Below are positions 1-8,245 of a DNA stretch of 13,389 nt, piece by piece (within the stretch, counting starts at the first letter, position 1; every line of letters starts with the position of its first letter). The translations under genes were made by a program, and so were the position numbers. A model generated the notes under the pieces. It saw only the letters and a program-made list of their open reading frames with translations. It was not told where the DNA came from and did no database searches. The stretch covers positions 64,001 to 77,389 of the forward strand of contig NW_027018115.1 of NCBI RefSeq assembly GCF_032854445.1, in the 5' to 3' direction. The stretch comes from Liolophura sinensis (taxonomy: Eukaryota; Mollusca; Polyplacophora; Chitonida; Chitonidae).

Positions 1-161
1 GATACAGTCTGCTGTAAAAAGTACAATTGAACACTGACCCACATCAATAAGGTGCCTAAAGGTGAGGAATTGGGCCAGGCATCGGCAGCTGTTCAAAAAA
101 TTGCAAATTTCCCTGGTTTCCATGGAGTAAGAGCCGTTGCTAGGCACGTGATTTTGTCATC

Positions 162-177
162 AATGATCATTCAATTG
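162..177. other. Invariant palindrome aatgatcatt next to a caattg palindrome, once per monomer
   Basis: Representative copy in monomer 1: a perfect 10 bp palindrome at 162-171, followed directly by caattg (172-177). I found aatgatcatt unchanged in all 24 complete monomers, while flanking bases on both sides vary between subtypes. The adjacent caattg is lost in monomers 6 and 20 (caatag) and changed in 7 and 21 (taattg). Protein binding is possible but not shown. Confidence 0.6.
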
Positions 178-281
178 TCGCTACAGCAAAAGTATTGGTC
201 GGAGAGCAACGCGGTTTGCAGCATTCGATTTCTCGTCACAAAATACGTCGGATTAGCCTTTTACCAGCAGCACTGGAACAG

Positions 282-315
282 TTTTTCCACTTTTGCATTT
301 TTGCCTGGTCTTTTT
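282..315. other. Cluster of four T-tracts, possible bent DNA, once per monomer
   Basis: Representative copy in monomer 1: T-runs at 282-286, 291-294, 298-302 and 311-315 in 34 bases. The first and last are 29 bp apart, close to three helical turns, although inner spacings are irregular. Short A/T tracts near helical phase are known to bend DNA and are common in satellites. Bending here is inferred, not measured. Confidence 0.45.
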
Positions 316-407
316 GTTAATTGAAATCGGATACACTGTACTATGCACAATCGCGACTGGTCGTTACTATATTCAACTTTTAACTATACGTTATGTGCCC
401 TTCGGTA

Positions 408-440
408 GCCCAGAAGACGTCAAATCTTTGGGCTAAGCCC
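408..440. other. GC-rich hairpin and overlapping inverted repeat, recurring once per monomer
   Basis: Representative copy in monomer 1. Arms 408-417 (gcccagaaga) and 425-433 (tctttgggc) pair over nine base pairs with one bulged g and a seven-base loop containing gacgtc overlap. The right arm overlaps a second inverted repeat, gggct-a-agccc at 430-440, so two folds are mutually exclusive. Most units keep both. In monomers 11 and 13 the change (gggctcagccc) falls on the unpaired centre. Monomers 6, 12, 15 and 20 carry arm changes. No T-run follows in a terminator-like position. Role unknown; a cruciform or protein-binding site is only a guess. Confidence 0.6.
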
Positions 441-525
441 ATTTAAATCACCCAGCAATTGTCTTACTTTTAAGTCCAAGACAATCTCAATGTCTTTATC
501 TACGTGTAGAAAAACCACACCATTC

Positions 526-573
526 GTACATAAAAAACACAATGTACTAGATACAGTCTGCTGTAAAAAGTAC
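526..573. other. GTAC-flanked A-rich inverted repeat at the unit junction
   Basis: Representative copy across the monomer 1/2 boundary. gtacat (526-531) and atgtac (542-547) form a perfect inverted repeat around a ten-base A-rich spacer. A third gtac lies at 570-573 after the tract aaaaa. Inside the next head, acag and ctgt (553-556 and 561-564) form another short inverted repeat. Units ending aggtac or aagtac keep only shorter arms. No function can be assigned. Confidence 0.4.
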
Positions 574-1099
574 AACTGATCACTGACCCACATCAATAAG
601 GTTCTAAAAGATGCGGAATTGGCCCATGCATCGGCAGCTGTTTAAAAAATTGCAAATTTCCCTGGTTTCCATGGAGTAAGAGCCGTTCCTGGGCACGTGA
701 CTATGACATCAATGATCATTCAATTGTGGCTACAGCCAAAAGTAATGGTCGGAGAGCATCGCGGTTTGCACCATTCGATTTTTCGTCACAAAATACGTCG
801 GATTAGCCTCCTACCATCAGCACTGGAACAGTTTTTCCACTTTTGCATTTTTGCCTGGTCTTTTTGTTAATTGAAATCGGATACACTGTACTATGTACAA
901 TTGCGACTGGTCATTACTATATTCAACTTTTAACTATACGTTATGTGCCCTTCGGTAGCCCAGAAGACGTCAAATCTTTGGGCTAAGCCCATTTAAGTCA
1001 CCCAGCAATTGTCTTACTTCTAAGTCCAAGACAATCTCAATGTCTTTATCTACGTGTAGAAAAACCACACCATTTGTACATAATAAACACAAGGTACTA
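550..1099. repeat. Satellite monomer 2 (type B, 550 bp)
   Basis: Type B unit marked by cccatgcatcgg, gccgttcctggg, gtaatggtcgg with gagcatcgcgg, and tcctaccatcagc. The last variant also occurs in monomers 6, 9, 12, 20 and 23. Its closest relatives are monomers 9 and 23, seven and 21 units downstream, but it lacks their aactaatc, gacaatgac and gtagagaaacc changes. The tail reads cataataaacac, where most units have cataaaaaacac. Confidence 0.95.
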
Positions 1100-1650
1100 G
1101 TTACAGTCTGCTGTAAAAAGTACAACTGATCACTGACCCACATCAATAAGGTTCTAAAAGATGCGGAATTGGCCCAGGCATCGGCAGCTGTTTAAAAAAA
1201 TTGCAAATTTCTCTGGTTTATATGCAGTAAGAGCCGTTGCTGGGCACGTGACTATGACATCAATGATCATTCAATTGTCGCTACAGCCAAAAGTACTAGT
1301 CGGAGAGCAACGCGGTTTGCACCATTCGATTTCTCGTCACAAAATATGTCGGATTAGCCTCTTACCAGCAGCACTGGAACAGTTTTTCCACTTTTGCATT
1401 TTTGCCTGGTCTTTTTGTTAATTGAAATCGGATACACTGTACTATGCACAATCGCGATTGGTCGTTACCATATTCAACTTTTAACTATACGTTATGTGCC
1501 CTTCGGTAGCCCAGAAGACGTCAAGTCTTTGGGCTAAGCCCATTTAACTCACCCAGCAATTGTCTTACTTCTAAGTCGAAGACAATCTCAATGTCTTTAT
1601 CTACGTGTGGAAAAACCACACCATTTGTACATAAAAAACACAAGGTACTA
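1100..1650. repeat. Satellite monomer 3 (551 bp, private middle variant)
   Basis: The unit opens with gttacag, the only head variant of its kind. Private markers are ctctggtttatatgcag (1211-1227) in place of ccctggtttccatggag, tactagtcgg (shared with 10 and 24), aaaatatgtcgg (1341-1352), gcgattggtcgttaccat, gtcaagtc, aagtcgaag and gtgtggaaaaacc. The first and third of these and the three tail markers recur in monomer 17. The near-identical higher-order block begins in this unit's last third. Confidence 0.95.
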
Positions 1651-2201
1651 GATACAGTCTGCTGTAAAAAGTACAACTGATCACTGACCCACATCAATAA
1701 GGTTCTAAAAGATGCGGAATTGGCCCAGGCATCGGCAGCTGTTTAAAAAATTGCAAATTTCCCTGGTTTCCATGGAGTAAGAGCCGTTGCTGGGCACGTG
1801 ACTATGACATCAATGATCATTCAATTGTCGCTACAGCCAAAAGTATTGGTCGGAGAGCAACGCGGTTTGCACCATTCGATTTCTCGTCACAAAATACGCC
1901 AGATTAGCCTCTTACCAGCAGCACTGGAACAGTTTTTCCACTTTTGCATTTTTTGCCTGGTCTTTTTGTTAATTGAAGTCGGATACACTGTACTATGCAC
2001 AATCGCGACTGGTCATTACTATATTCAACTTTTGACTATACGTTATGTGCCCTTCGGTAGCCCAGAAGACGTCAAATCTTTGGGCTAAGCCCATTTAACT
2101 CACCCAGCAATTGTCTTACTTCTAAGTCGAAGACAATCTCAATGTCTTTATCTACGTGTAGAAAAACCACACCATTTGTACATGAAAAACACAAGGTACT
2201 A
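1651..2201. repeat. Satellite monomer 4 (type B, 551 bp)
   Basis: Type B unit marked by aaaatacgccagattag (around 1891-1907), a six-T tract in gcattttttgcc, ttgaagtcgg, aagtcgaag and catgaaaaacac. All of these recur in monomer 18. Aligned base by base with 18, it shows no substitution and only small indels. Confidence 0.95.
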
Positions 2202-2750
2202 GATACAGTCTGCTGTAAAAAGTACAACCGATCACTGACCCACATCAATAAGGTTCTAAAAGATGCGGAATTGGCCCAGGCATAGGCAGCTGTTTAAAAA
2301 ATTGCAAATTTCCCTGGTTTCCATGGAGTAAGAGCCGTTGCTAGGCACGTGATTTTGTCATCAATGATCATTCAATTGTCGCTACAGCAAAAGTATTGGT
2401 CGGAGAGCAACGCGGTTTGCACCATTCGATTTCTCGTCACAAAATACGTCGGATTAGCCTTTTACCAGCAGCACTGGAACAGTTTTTCCACTTCTGCATT
2501 TTTGCCTGGTCTTTTTGTTAATTGAAATCGGATACTCTGTACTATGTACAATTGCGACTGGTCATTACTATATTCAACTTTTAACTATACGTTATGTGCC
2601 CTTCTGTAGCCCAGAAGACGTCAAATCTTTGGGCTAAGCCCATTTAAGTCTCCCAGCAATTGTCTTACTTCTAAGTCCAAGACAATCTCAATGTCTTTAT
2701 CTACGTGTAGAAAAACCACACCATTTGTACATAAAAAACACAAGGTACTA
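2202..2750. repeat. Satellite monomer 5 (B-to-A mosaic, 549 bp)
   Basis: The head is type B (acaaccgatc, ggttctaaaagatgcgg, ggcataggcag, gtttaaaaaattg), but from 2341 the unit carries type A markers: ctaggcacgtgattttgtc, acagcaaaag and gccttttaccagc. The switch therefore lies in 2303-2341, where both types are identical. Private tail markers are cacttctgc, gatactctg, ccttctgtagccc and aagtctccc. Monomer 19 is its higher-order partner. Conversion or unequal exchange between adjacent unit types is the likely origin. Confidence 0.94.
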
Positions 2751-3299
2751 GATACAGTCTGCTGTAAAAAGTACAATTGAACACTGACCCACATCAATAA
2801 GGTGCCTAAAGGTGAGGAATTGGGCCAGGCATCGGCAGATGTTCAAAAAATTGCAAATTTCCCTGGTTTCCATGGAGTAAGAGCCGTTGCTAGGCACTTG
2901 ATTTTGTCATCAATGATCATTCAATAGTCGCTACAGCAAAAGTATCGGTCGGAGAGCAACGCGGTTTGCACCATTAGATTTCTCGTCACAAAATACGTCG
3001 GATTAGCCTCCTACCATCAGCACTGGAACAGTTTTTCCACTTTTGCATTTTTGCCTGGTCTTTTTGTTAATTGAAATCGGATACACTGTACTATGTACAA
3101 TTGCGACTGGTCATTACTATATTCAACTTTTGACTATAAGTTATGTGCCCTTCGGTAACCCAGAAGACGTCAAATCTTTGGGCTAAGCCCATTTAACTCA
3201 TCCAGGAATTGTCTTACTTCTAAGTCCAAGACAATCTCAATGTCTTTATCTACGTGTAGAAAAACCACACCATTTGTACATCAAAAACAAAATGTACTA
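2751..3299. repeat. Satellite monomer 6 (A-to-B mosaic, 549 bp)
   Basis: The 5' part is type A (attgaacactg, ggtgcctaaaggtgagg) with private changes cagatgttc, cacttgattttg, caatagtcg and tatcggtcgg. The 3' part is B-like from tcctaccatcagc (about 3009) onward. The CACGTG core near 2895 is lost (cacttg). The hairpin start is changed to ggtaaccc, and the tail reads catcaaaaacaaaatg. Its higher-order partner is monomer 20. Confidence 0.94.
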
Positions 3300-3848
3300 G
3301 ATACAGTCTGCTGTAAAAAGTACAACTGATCACTGACCCACATCTATAAGGTTCTAAAAGATGCGCAATTGGGCCAGGCATCGGCAGCTGTTAAAAAATT
3401 GCATATTTCCCTGGTTTCCATGCTGTAAGAGCCGTTGTTGGGCACGTGACTATGACATCAATGATCATTTAATTGTGGCTACAGCCAAAAGTAATGATCG
3501 GAGAGCAACGCGGTTTGCACCATTCGATTTCTCGTCACAAAATACGTCGGATTAGCCTCTTACCAGCAGCACTGGAACAGTATTTCCACTTTTGCATTTT
3601 TGCCTGGTCTTTTTGTTAATGGAAATCGGCTACACTGTACTAGGTACAATCGCGACTGGTCATTACTATATTCAACTTTTGACTATAAGTTATGTGCCCT
3701 TCTGTAGCCCAGAAGACGTCAAATTTTTGGGCTAAGCCCATTTAACTCATCCAGCATTTGTCTTACTTCTAAGTCCATGACAATCTCAATGTCTTTATCT
3801 ACGTGTAGAAAAACCACACCATTTGTACATAAAAAACACAAAGTACTA
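3300..3848. repeat. Satellite monomer 7 (divergent type B, 549 bp)
   Basis: One of the more divergent clean units. Markers are catctataagg, gatgcgcaattggg, gcatatttccc, catgctgtaag, gatcatttaattg, taatgatcgg, cagtatttcc, aatggaaatcggc, actaggtac, aaatttttggg, ccagcatttg and tccatgac. All recur in monomer 21. The gcatatttccc variant is also in monomers 12 and 14, and the cggctacac and gactataag variants are shared with 14. Confidence 0.94.
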
Positions 3849-4397
3849 GATACAGTCTGCTGTAAAAAGTACAATTGAACACTGACCCACATCAATAAGG
3901 TGCCTAAAGGTGAGGAATTGGGCCAGGCATCGGCAGCTGTTCAAAAAATTGCAAATTTCCCTGGTTTCCATGGAGTAAGAGCCGTTGCTAGGCACGTGAT
4001 TTTGTTATCAATGATCATTCAATTGTCGCTACAGCAAAAGTATTGGTCGGAGAGCAACGCGGTTTGCAGCATTCGATTTCTCGTCACAAAATACGTCGGA
4101 TTAGCCTTTTACCAGCAGCACTGGAACAGTTTTTCCACTTTTGCATTTTTGCCTGGTCTTTTTGTTAATTGAAATCGGATACACTGTACTATGCACAATC
4201 GCGACTGGTCGTTACTATATTCAACTTTTAACTATACGTTATGTGCCCTTCGGTAGCCCAGAAGACGTCAAATCTTTGGGCTAAGCCCATTTAACTCACC
4301 CAGCAATTGTCTTACTTTTAAGTCCAAGACAATCTCAATGTCTTTATCTACGTGTAGAAAAACCACACCATTCGTACATAAAAAACACAATGTACTA
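3849..4397. repeat. Satellite monomer 8 (type A, 549 bp)
   Basis: A second complete type A unit, exactly seven units after monomer 1 and differing from it by two substitutions (gttatca for gtcatca, and atttaactc for atttaaatc). Monomer 22 is the third copy. It sits between a unit resembling none of its neighbours (7) and the monomer 2-like unit 9, so the pair 8-9 repeats the order of 1-2. Confidence 0.95.
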
Positions 4398-4947
4398 GAT
4401 ACAGTCTGCTGTAAAAAGTACAACTAATCACTGACCCACATCAATAAGGTTCTAAAAGATGCGGAATTGGCCCATGCATCTGCAGCTGTTTAAAAAATTG
4501 CAAATTTCCCTGGTTTCCATGGAGTAAGAGCCGTTCCTGGGCACGTGACAATGACATCAATGATCATTCAATTGTGGCTACAGCCAAAAGTAATGGTCGG
4601 AGAGCAACGCGGTTTGCACCATTAGATTTTTCGTCACAAAATACGTCGGATTAGCCTCCTACCATCAGCACTGGAACAGTTTTTCCACTTTTGCATTTTT
4701 GCCTGGTCTTTTTGTTAATTGAAATCGGATACACTGTACTATGTACAATTGCGACTGGTCATTACTATATTCAACTTTTAACTATACGTTATGTGCCCTT
4801 CGGTAGCCCAGAAGACGTCAAATCTTTGGGCTAAGCCCATTTAAGTCACCCAGCAATTGTCTTACTTCTAAGTCCAAGACAATCTCAATGTCTTTATCTA
4901 CGTGTAGAGAAACCACACCATTTGTACATATAAAACACAAAGTACTA
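4398..4947. repeat. Satellite monomer 9 (type B, 550 bp)
   Basis: Related to monomer 2 through cccatgcatc, gccgttcctggg, gtaatggtcgg and tcctaccatcagc. It adds aactaatc, catctgcag, gacaatgac, cattagattttt, gtagagaaacc and catataaaacac. Monomer 23 is its higher-order partner and keeps all of these except catctgcag, which is catcggcag there. Confidence 0.95.
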
Positions 4948-5497
4948 GATACAGTCTGCTGTAAAAAGTACAACTGATCACTGCACCACATCAACAAGGT
5001 TCTAAAAGATGCGGAATTGGCCCAGGCATCGGCAGCTGTTTAAAAAATTGCAAATTTCCCTGGTTTCCATGGAGTAAGAGCCGTTGCTGGGCACGTGACT
5101 ATGACATCAATGATCATTCAATTGTCGCTACAGCCAAAAGTACTAGTCGGAGAGCAACGCGGTTTGCACCATTCGATTTCTCGTCACAAAATACGTCGGA
5201 TTAGCTTCTTACCAGCAGCGCTGGAACAGTTTTTCCACTTTTGCATTTTTGCCTGGTGTTTTTGTTAATTGAAATCGGCTACACTGTACTATGCACAATC
5301 GCGACTGGTCATTACTATATTCAACTTTTAACTATACGTTATGTGCCCTTCGGTAGCCCAGAAGACGTCAAATCTTTGGGCTAAGCCCATTTAACTCATC
5401 CAGCAATTGTCTTACTTTTAAGTCCACGACAATGTCAATGTCTTTATTTACGTGTAGAAAAACCACACCATTCGTACATAAAAAACACAATGTACTA
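4948..5497. repeat. Satellite monomer 10 (type B, 550 bp)
   Basis: Markers are cactgcaccacatcaac, tactagtcgg (shared with monomer 3), agcttcttaccagcagcgc, gcctggtgttttt, aatcggctac, tccacgacaatgtcaatg and tttatttacg. All recur in monomer 24. The tactagtcgg link to monomer 3 fits the seven-unit echo seen for 1/8 and 2/9. Confidence 0.95.
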
Positions 5498-6048
5498 GAT
5501 ACAGTCTGCTGTAAAAAGTACAACTGATCACTGAACCACATCAGTAAGGTTCTAAAAGATGCGGAATTGGCCCAGGCATCGGCAGCTGTTTAAAAAATTG
5601 CAAATTTCCCTGGTTTCCATGGAGTAAGAGCCGTTGCTGGGCACATGACTATGACATCAATGATCATTCAATTGTCGCTACAGCCAAAAGTATTGGTCGG
5701 AGAGCAACGCGGTTTGCACCATTCGATTTCTCGTGACAAAATACGTCGGATTAGCCTCTTACCAGCAGCACTGGAAGAGTTTTTCCTACTTTTGCATTTT
5801 TGCCTGTTCTTTTTGTTAATTGAAATCGGATACACTGTACTATGCACAATCGCGACTGGTCGTTACTATATTCAACTTTTAACTATACGTTATGTGCCCT
5901 TCGGTAGCCCAGAAGACGTCAAATCTTTGGGCTCAGCCCATTTAACTCATCCAGCAATTGTCTTACTTTTAAGTCCAAGACAATCTCAATGTTTTTATCT
6001 ACGTGTAGAAAAACCACACCATTCGTACATAAAAAACACAATGTACTA
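5498..6048. repeat. Satellite monomer 11 (type B, 551 bp)
   Basis: Markers are ctgaaccacatcagtaagg, gggcacatgac (CACGTG lost at 5642-5647), ctcgtgacaaa, ctggaagagtttttcctac, gcctgttcttt, gggctcagccc and caatgtttttatc. The last two recur in monomer 13, two units on. The accidental open frame 5645-6049 (134 codons) is the longest in the window. It arises because a one-base insertion (tttttcctac) and a substitution (gggctcagc) here remove stops present in sister units. Confidence 0.95.
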
Positions 6049-6597
6049 GATACAGTCTGCTGTAAAAAGTACAACTGATCACTGACCTACATCAATAAAG
6101 TTCTAAAAGATGCGGAATTGGGCCAGGCATCGGCAGCTGTTAAAAAATTGCATATTTCCCTGGTTTCCATGGAGTAAGAGCCGTTGCTGGGCACGTGACT
6201 ATGACATCAATGATCATTCAATTGTGGCTACAGCCAAAAGTACTGGTCGGAGAGCAACGCGGTTTGCACCATTAGATTTTTCGTCACAAAATACGTCGGA
6301 TTAGCCTCCTACCATCAGCACTGGAACAGTTTTTCCACTTTTGCATTTTTGCCTGGTCTTTTTGTTAATTGAAATCGGATACACTGTACTATGTACAATT
6401 GCGACTGGTCATTACTATATTCAACTTTTAACTATACGTTATGTGCCCTTCGGTAGCCCAGAAGACGTCAAATCTTAGGGCTAAGCCCATTTAAGTCACC
6501 CAGCAATTGTCTTACTTCTAAGTCCAAGACAATCTCAATGTCTTTATCTACGTGTAGAAAAACCACACCATTTGTACATAAAAAACACAAGGTACTA
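6049..6597. repeat. Satellite monomer 12 (type B, 549 bp)
   Basis: Markers are gacctacatcaataaagttc, gcatatttccc, tactggtcgg, cattagattttt and tcctaccatcagc. The hairpin right arm is broken by a t-to-a change at 6477 (tcttaggg for tctttggg). The cctacatc variant recurs in monomer 14, two units on, so pairs 11-12 and 13-14 look like a two-unit duplication. Confidence 0.94.
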
Positions 6598-7145
6598 GAT
6601 ACAGTCTGCTGTAAAAAGTACAACTGATCACTGACCCACATCAATAAGGTTCTAAAAGATGCGGAATTGGCCCAGGCATCGGCAGCTGTTTAAAAAATTG
6701 CAAATTTCCCTGGTTTCCATGGAGTAAGAGCCGTTGCTGGGCACGTGACTATGACATCAATGATCATTCAATTGTCGCTACAGCCAAAATGGTCGGAGAG
6801 CAACGCGGTTTGCACCATTCGATTTCTCGTCACAAAATACGTCGGATTAGCCTCATACCAGCAGCACTGGAACAGTTTTTCCACTTTTGCATTTTTGGCC
6901 TGGTCTTTTTGTTAATTAAAATCGGATACACTGTACTATGCACAATCGCGACTGGTCGTTACTAATATTCAACTTTTAACTATACGTTATGTGCCCTTCG
7001 TAGCCCAGAAGACTTCAAATCTTTGGGCTCAGCCCATTTAACTCATCCAGCAATTGTCTTACTTTGAAGTCCAAGACAATCTCAATGTTTTTATCTACGT
7101 GTAGAAAAACCACACCATTCGTACATAAAAAAACACAATGTACTA
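6598..7145. repeat. Satellite monomer 13 (type B, 548 bp, indel onset)
   Basis: The first indel-rich unit. It has a four-base deletion after 6789 (ccaaaatggtcgg for ccaaaagtattggtcgg), added bases in tttttggcctgg, ttactaatattc and cataaaaaaacac, and a lost g in cccttcgtagccc. It also has gacttcaaa in place of gacgtcaaa. It shares gggctcagccc and caatgtttttatc with monomer 11. Confidence 0.93.
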
Positions 7146-7694
7146 GATACAGTCTGCTGTAAAAAGTACAACTGATCACTGGACCTACATCAATAAGGTT
7201 CTAAAAGATGCGGAAATTGGGCCAGGCATCGCAGCTGTTAAAAAATTGCATATTTCCCTGTTTCCATGGAGTAAGAGCCGTTGCTGGGCACGTGACTATG
7301 ACATCAATGATCATTCAATTGTGGCTACAGCCAAAAGTATTGGTCGGAGAGCAACGCGGTTTGCACCATTCGATTTCTCGTCACAAAATACGTCGGATTA
7401 GCCTCTTACCAGCAACACTAGAACAGGTTTTCTACTTTTGCATTTTTGCCTGGTCTTTTTGTTAATTGAACTCGGCTACACTGTACTATGTATCATCGCG
7501 ACTGGTCATTACTATATTTAACTTTTGACTATAAGTTATGTGCCCTTCGGTAGCCCAGAAGACGTCAAATCTTTGGGCTAAGCCCATTTAACTCACTCAG
7601 CAATTGTCTTACTTCTAAGTCCAAGACAATCTCAATGTCTTTATCTACGTGTAGATAAAACACACCATTCGTACATAAAAAACACAATGTACTA
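7146..7694. repeat. Satellite monomer 14 (type B, 549 bp)
   Basis: It shares cctacatc and gcatatttccc with monomer 12, and aatataagttatg-like tail changes (gactataag, cggctacac) with monomer 7. Indels include ctggacctac, gcggaaattgg, catcgcagctg and ccctgtttcc. Substitution markers are agcaacactagaacagg, gaactcggc, tatgtatcatcg, actcactcagc and gtagataaaacac. Confidence 0.93.
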
Positions 7695-8245
7695 GATACA
7701 GTCTGCTGTCAAAAGTACAACTAATCACTAAAACACTTCTATAAGGTTCTAATAGATGCGGAATTGGGCCAGGCATCGGCAGCTGTTAAAAAATTGCAAA
7801 TTTCCCTGGTTTCCATGGAGTAATAGCCGTTGTTGGGGCACGTGACTATGACATCAATGATCATTCAATTGTGGCTACAGCCAAAAGAATTGGTCAGAGA
7901 GCAACGCAGTTTGGCACCATTCGATTTCTCGTGACAAAATACGTCGGATTAGCTTCTTACCAGCATCACTGGATCAGTTTTTTCCACTTTTGCATTTTTG
8001 CCTGGTCTTTTTCTTAATTTGAAATCGGATACACTGTACTATGTACAATCGCGACTGGTCATTACTATATTCACTTTTGACTATAAGTTATGTGCATTTC
8101 GGTAGCCAGAAGACTTCAAATCTTTGGGCTAAGCCCATTTAAGTCACCCAGCAATTGTCTTACTTCTAAGTCCAAGACAATCTCAATGTCTTTATCTACG
8201 TGTAGAAAAACCACACCATTCGTACATAAAAAACACAATGTACTA
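7695..8245. repeat. Satellite monomer 15 (local subfamily, 551 bp)
   Basis: First of three adjacent units with cacttctataagg in the head. It shares gtaatagccg, ctggatcagttttttcc and an aatttgaaatcgg tail with monomer 16. Private changes are gctgtcaaaag, actaaaacac, ctaatagatg, agaattggtcagag, gcagtttggcacc, cgtgacaaa, attcacttttg and gtgcatttcgg. The hairpin is damaged (ggtagccagaagactt). Confidence 0.93.

Larger units (their letters stand above)
1..549. repeat. Satellite monomer 1 (type A, 549 bp)
   Basis: Type A reference unit. Its markers are attgaacactg in the head, ggtgcctaaaggtgagg (B units have ggttctaaaagatgcgg), gctgttcaaaaaattg, ctaggcacgtgattttgtc, acagcaaaag (one c fewer than B) and the private tttgcagcattcg. 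It differs from monomer 8 by two substitutions (near 158 and 457) and from monomer 22 by one substitution and one base deletion. A GTG-initiated open frame of 90 codons (52-324) exists only in the type A copies and is not treated as a gene. Confidence 0.95.
1491..5664. repeat. Higher-order repeat copy A (clean copy)
   Basis: This block, from the last third of monomer 3 to early monomer 11, matches 9193-13389 unit for unit (4/18, 5/19, 6/20, 7/21, 8/22, 9/23, 10/24, 11/25), including private markers such as cgccagattag, acaaccgatc, cagatgttc, catgctgtaa, ctgcaccacatcaac and cacatgac. The offset is 7702 bp at the left end and 7724 bp at the right end; the drift comes from small insertions in the other copy. 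Unit lengths here are a regular 549-551 bp. The right end is not a biological boundary: the match is cut only by the window edge. Confidence 0.93.

Noticed and set aside
75-95. tRNA/SINE-like pol III A-box and B-box resemblance (tggcccaggcatcgg and ggttctaaaag)
   Set aside because: The boxes are in the wrong order, the B-box lacks the required ttcga core, and no cloverleaf can be drawn.
52-324. 90-codon open frame repeated almost unchanged at 52-324, 3900-4172 and 11623-11895
   Set aside because: It begins with GTG, occurs only in the three near-identical type A units, and is broken in the other units. The identity reflects homogenisation of DNA, not selection on protein; no domain is recognisable.
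401-420. CENP-B box in cttcggtagcccagaag
   Set aside because: The ttcg start fits, but the required a and cggg positions of the mammalian box do not.
779-820. Hammerhead-like pieces on the minus strand (ctgatgg followed later by cgaaa)
   Set aside because: The core should read ctgatga, no stem II forms between the pieces, and most units have ctgctgg instead. Known satellite hammerheads keep the full core.
4927-4940. TATA-like string in catataaaacac (monomers 9 and 23)
   Set aside because: It is a simple variant of the A-rich cataaaaaacac tail, confined to two partner units, with no gene downstream.
5645-6049. 134-codon open frame, the longest in the window
   Set aside because: It depends on a one-base insertion and a lost stop particular to monomer 11, crosses the unit junction, and is not maintained in sister units. 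The translation has no recognisable family.
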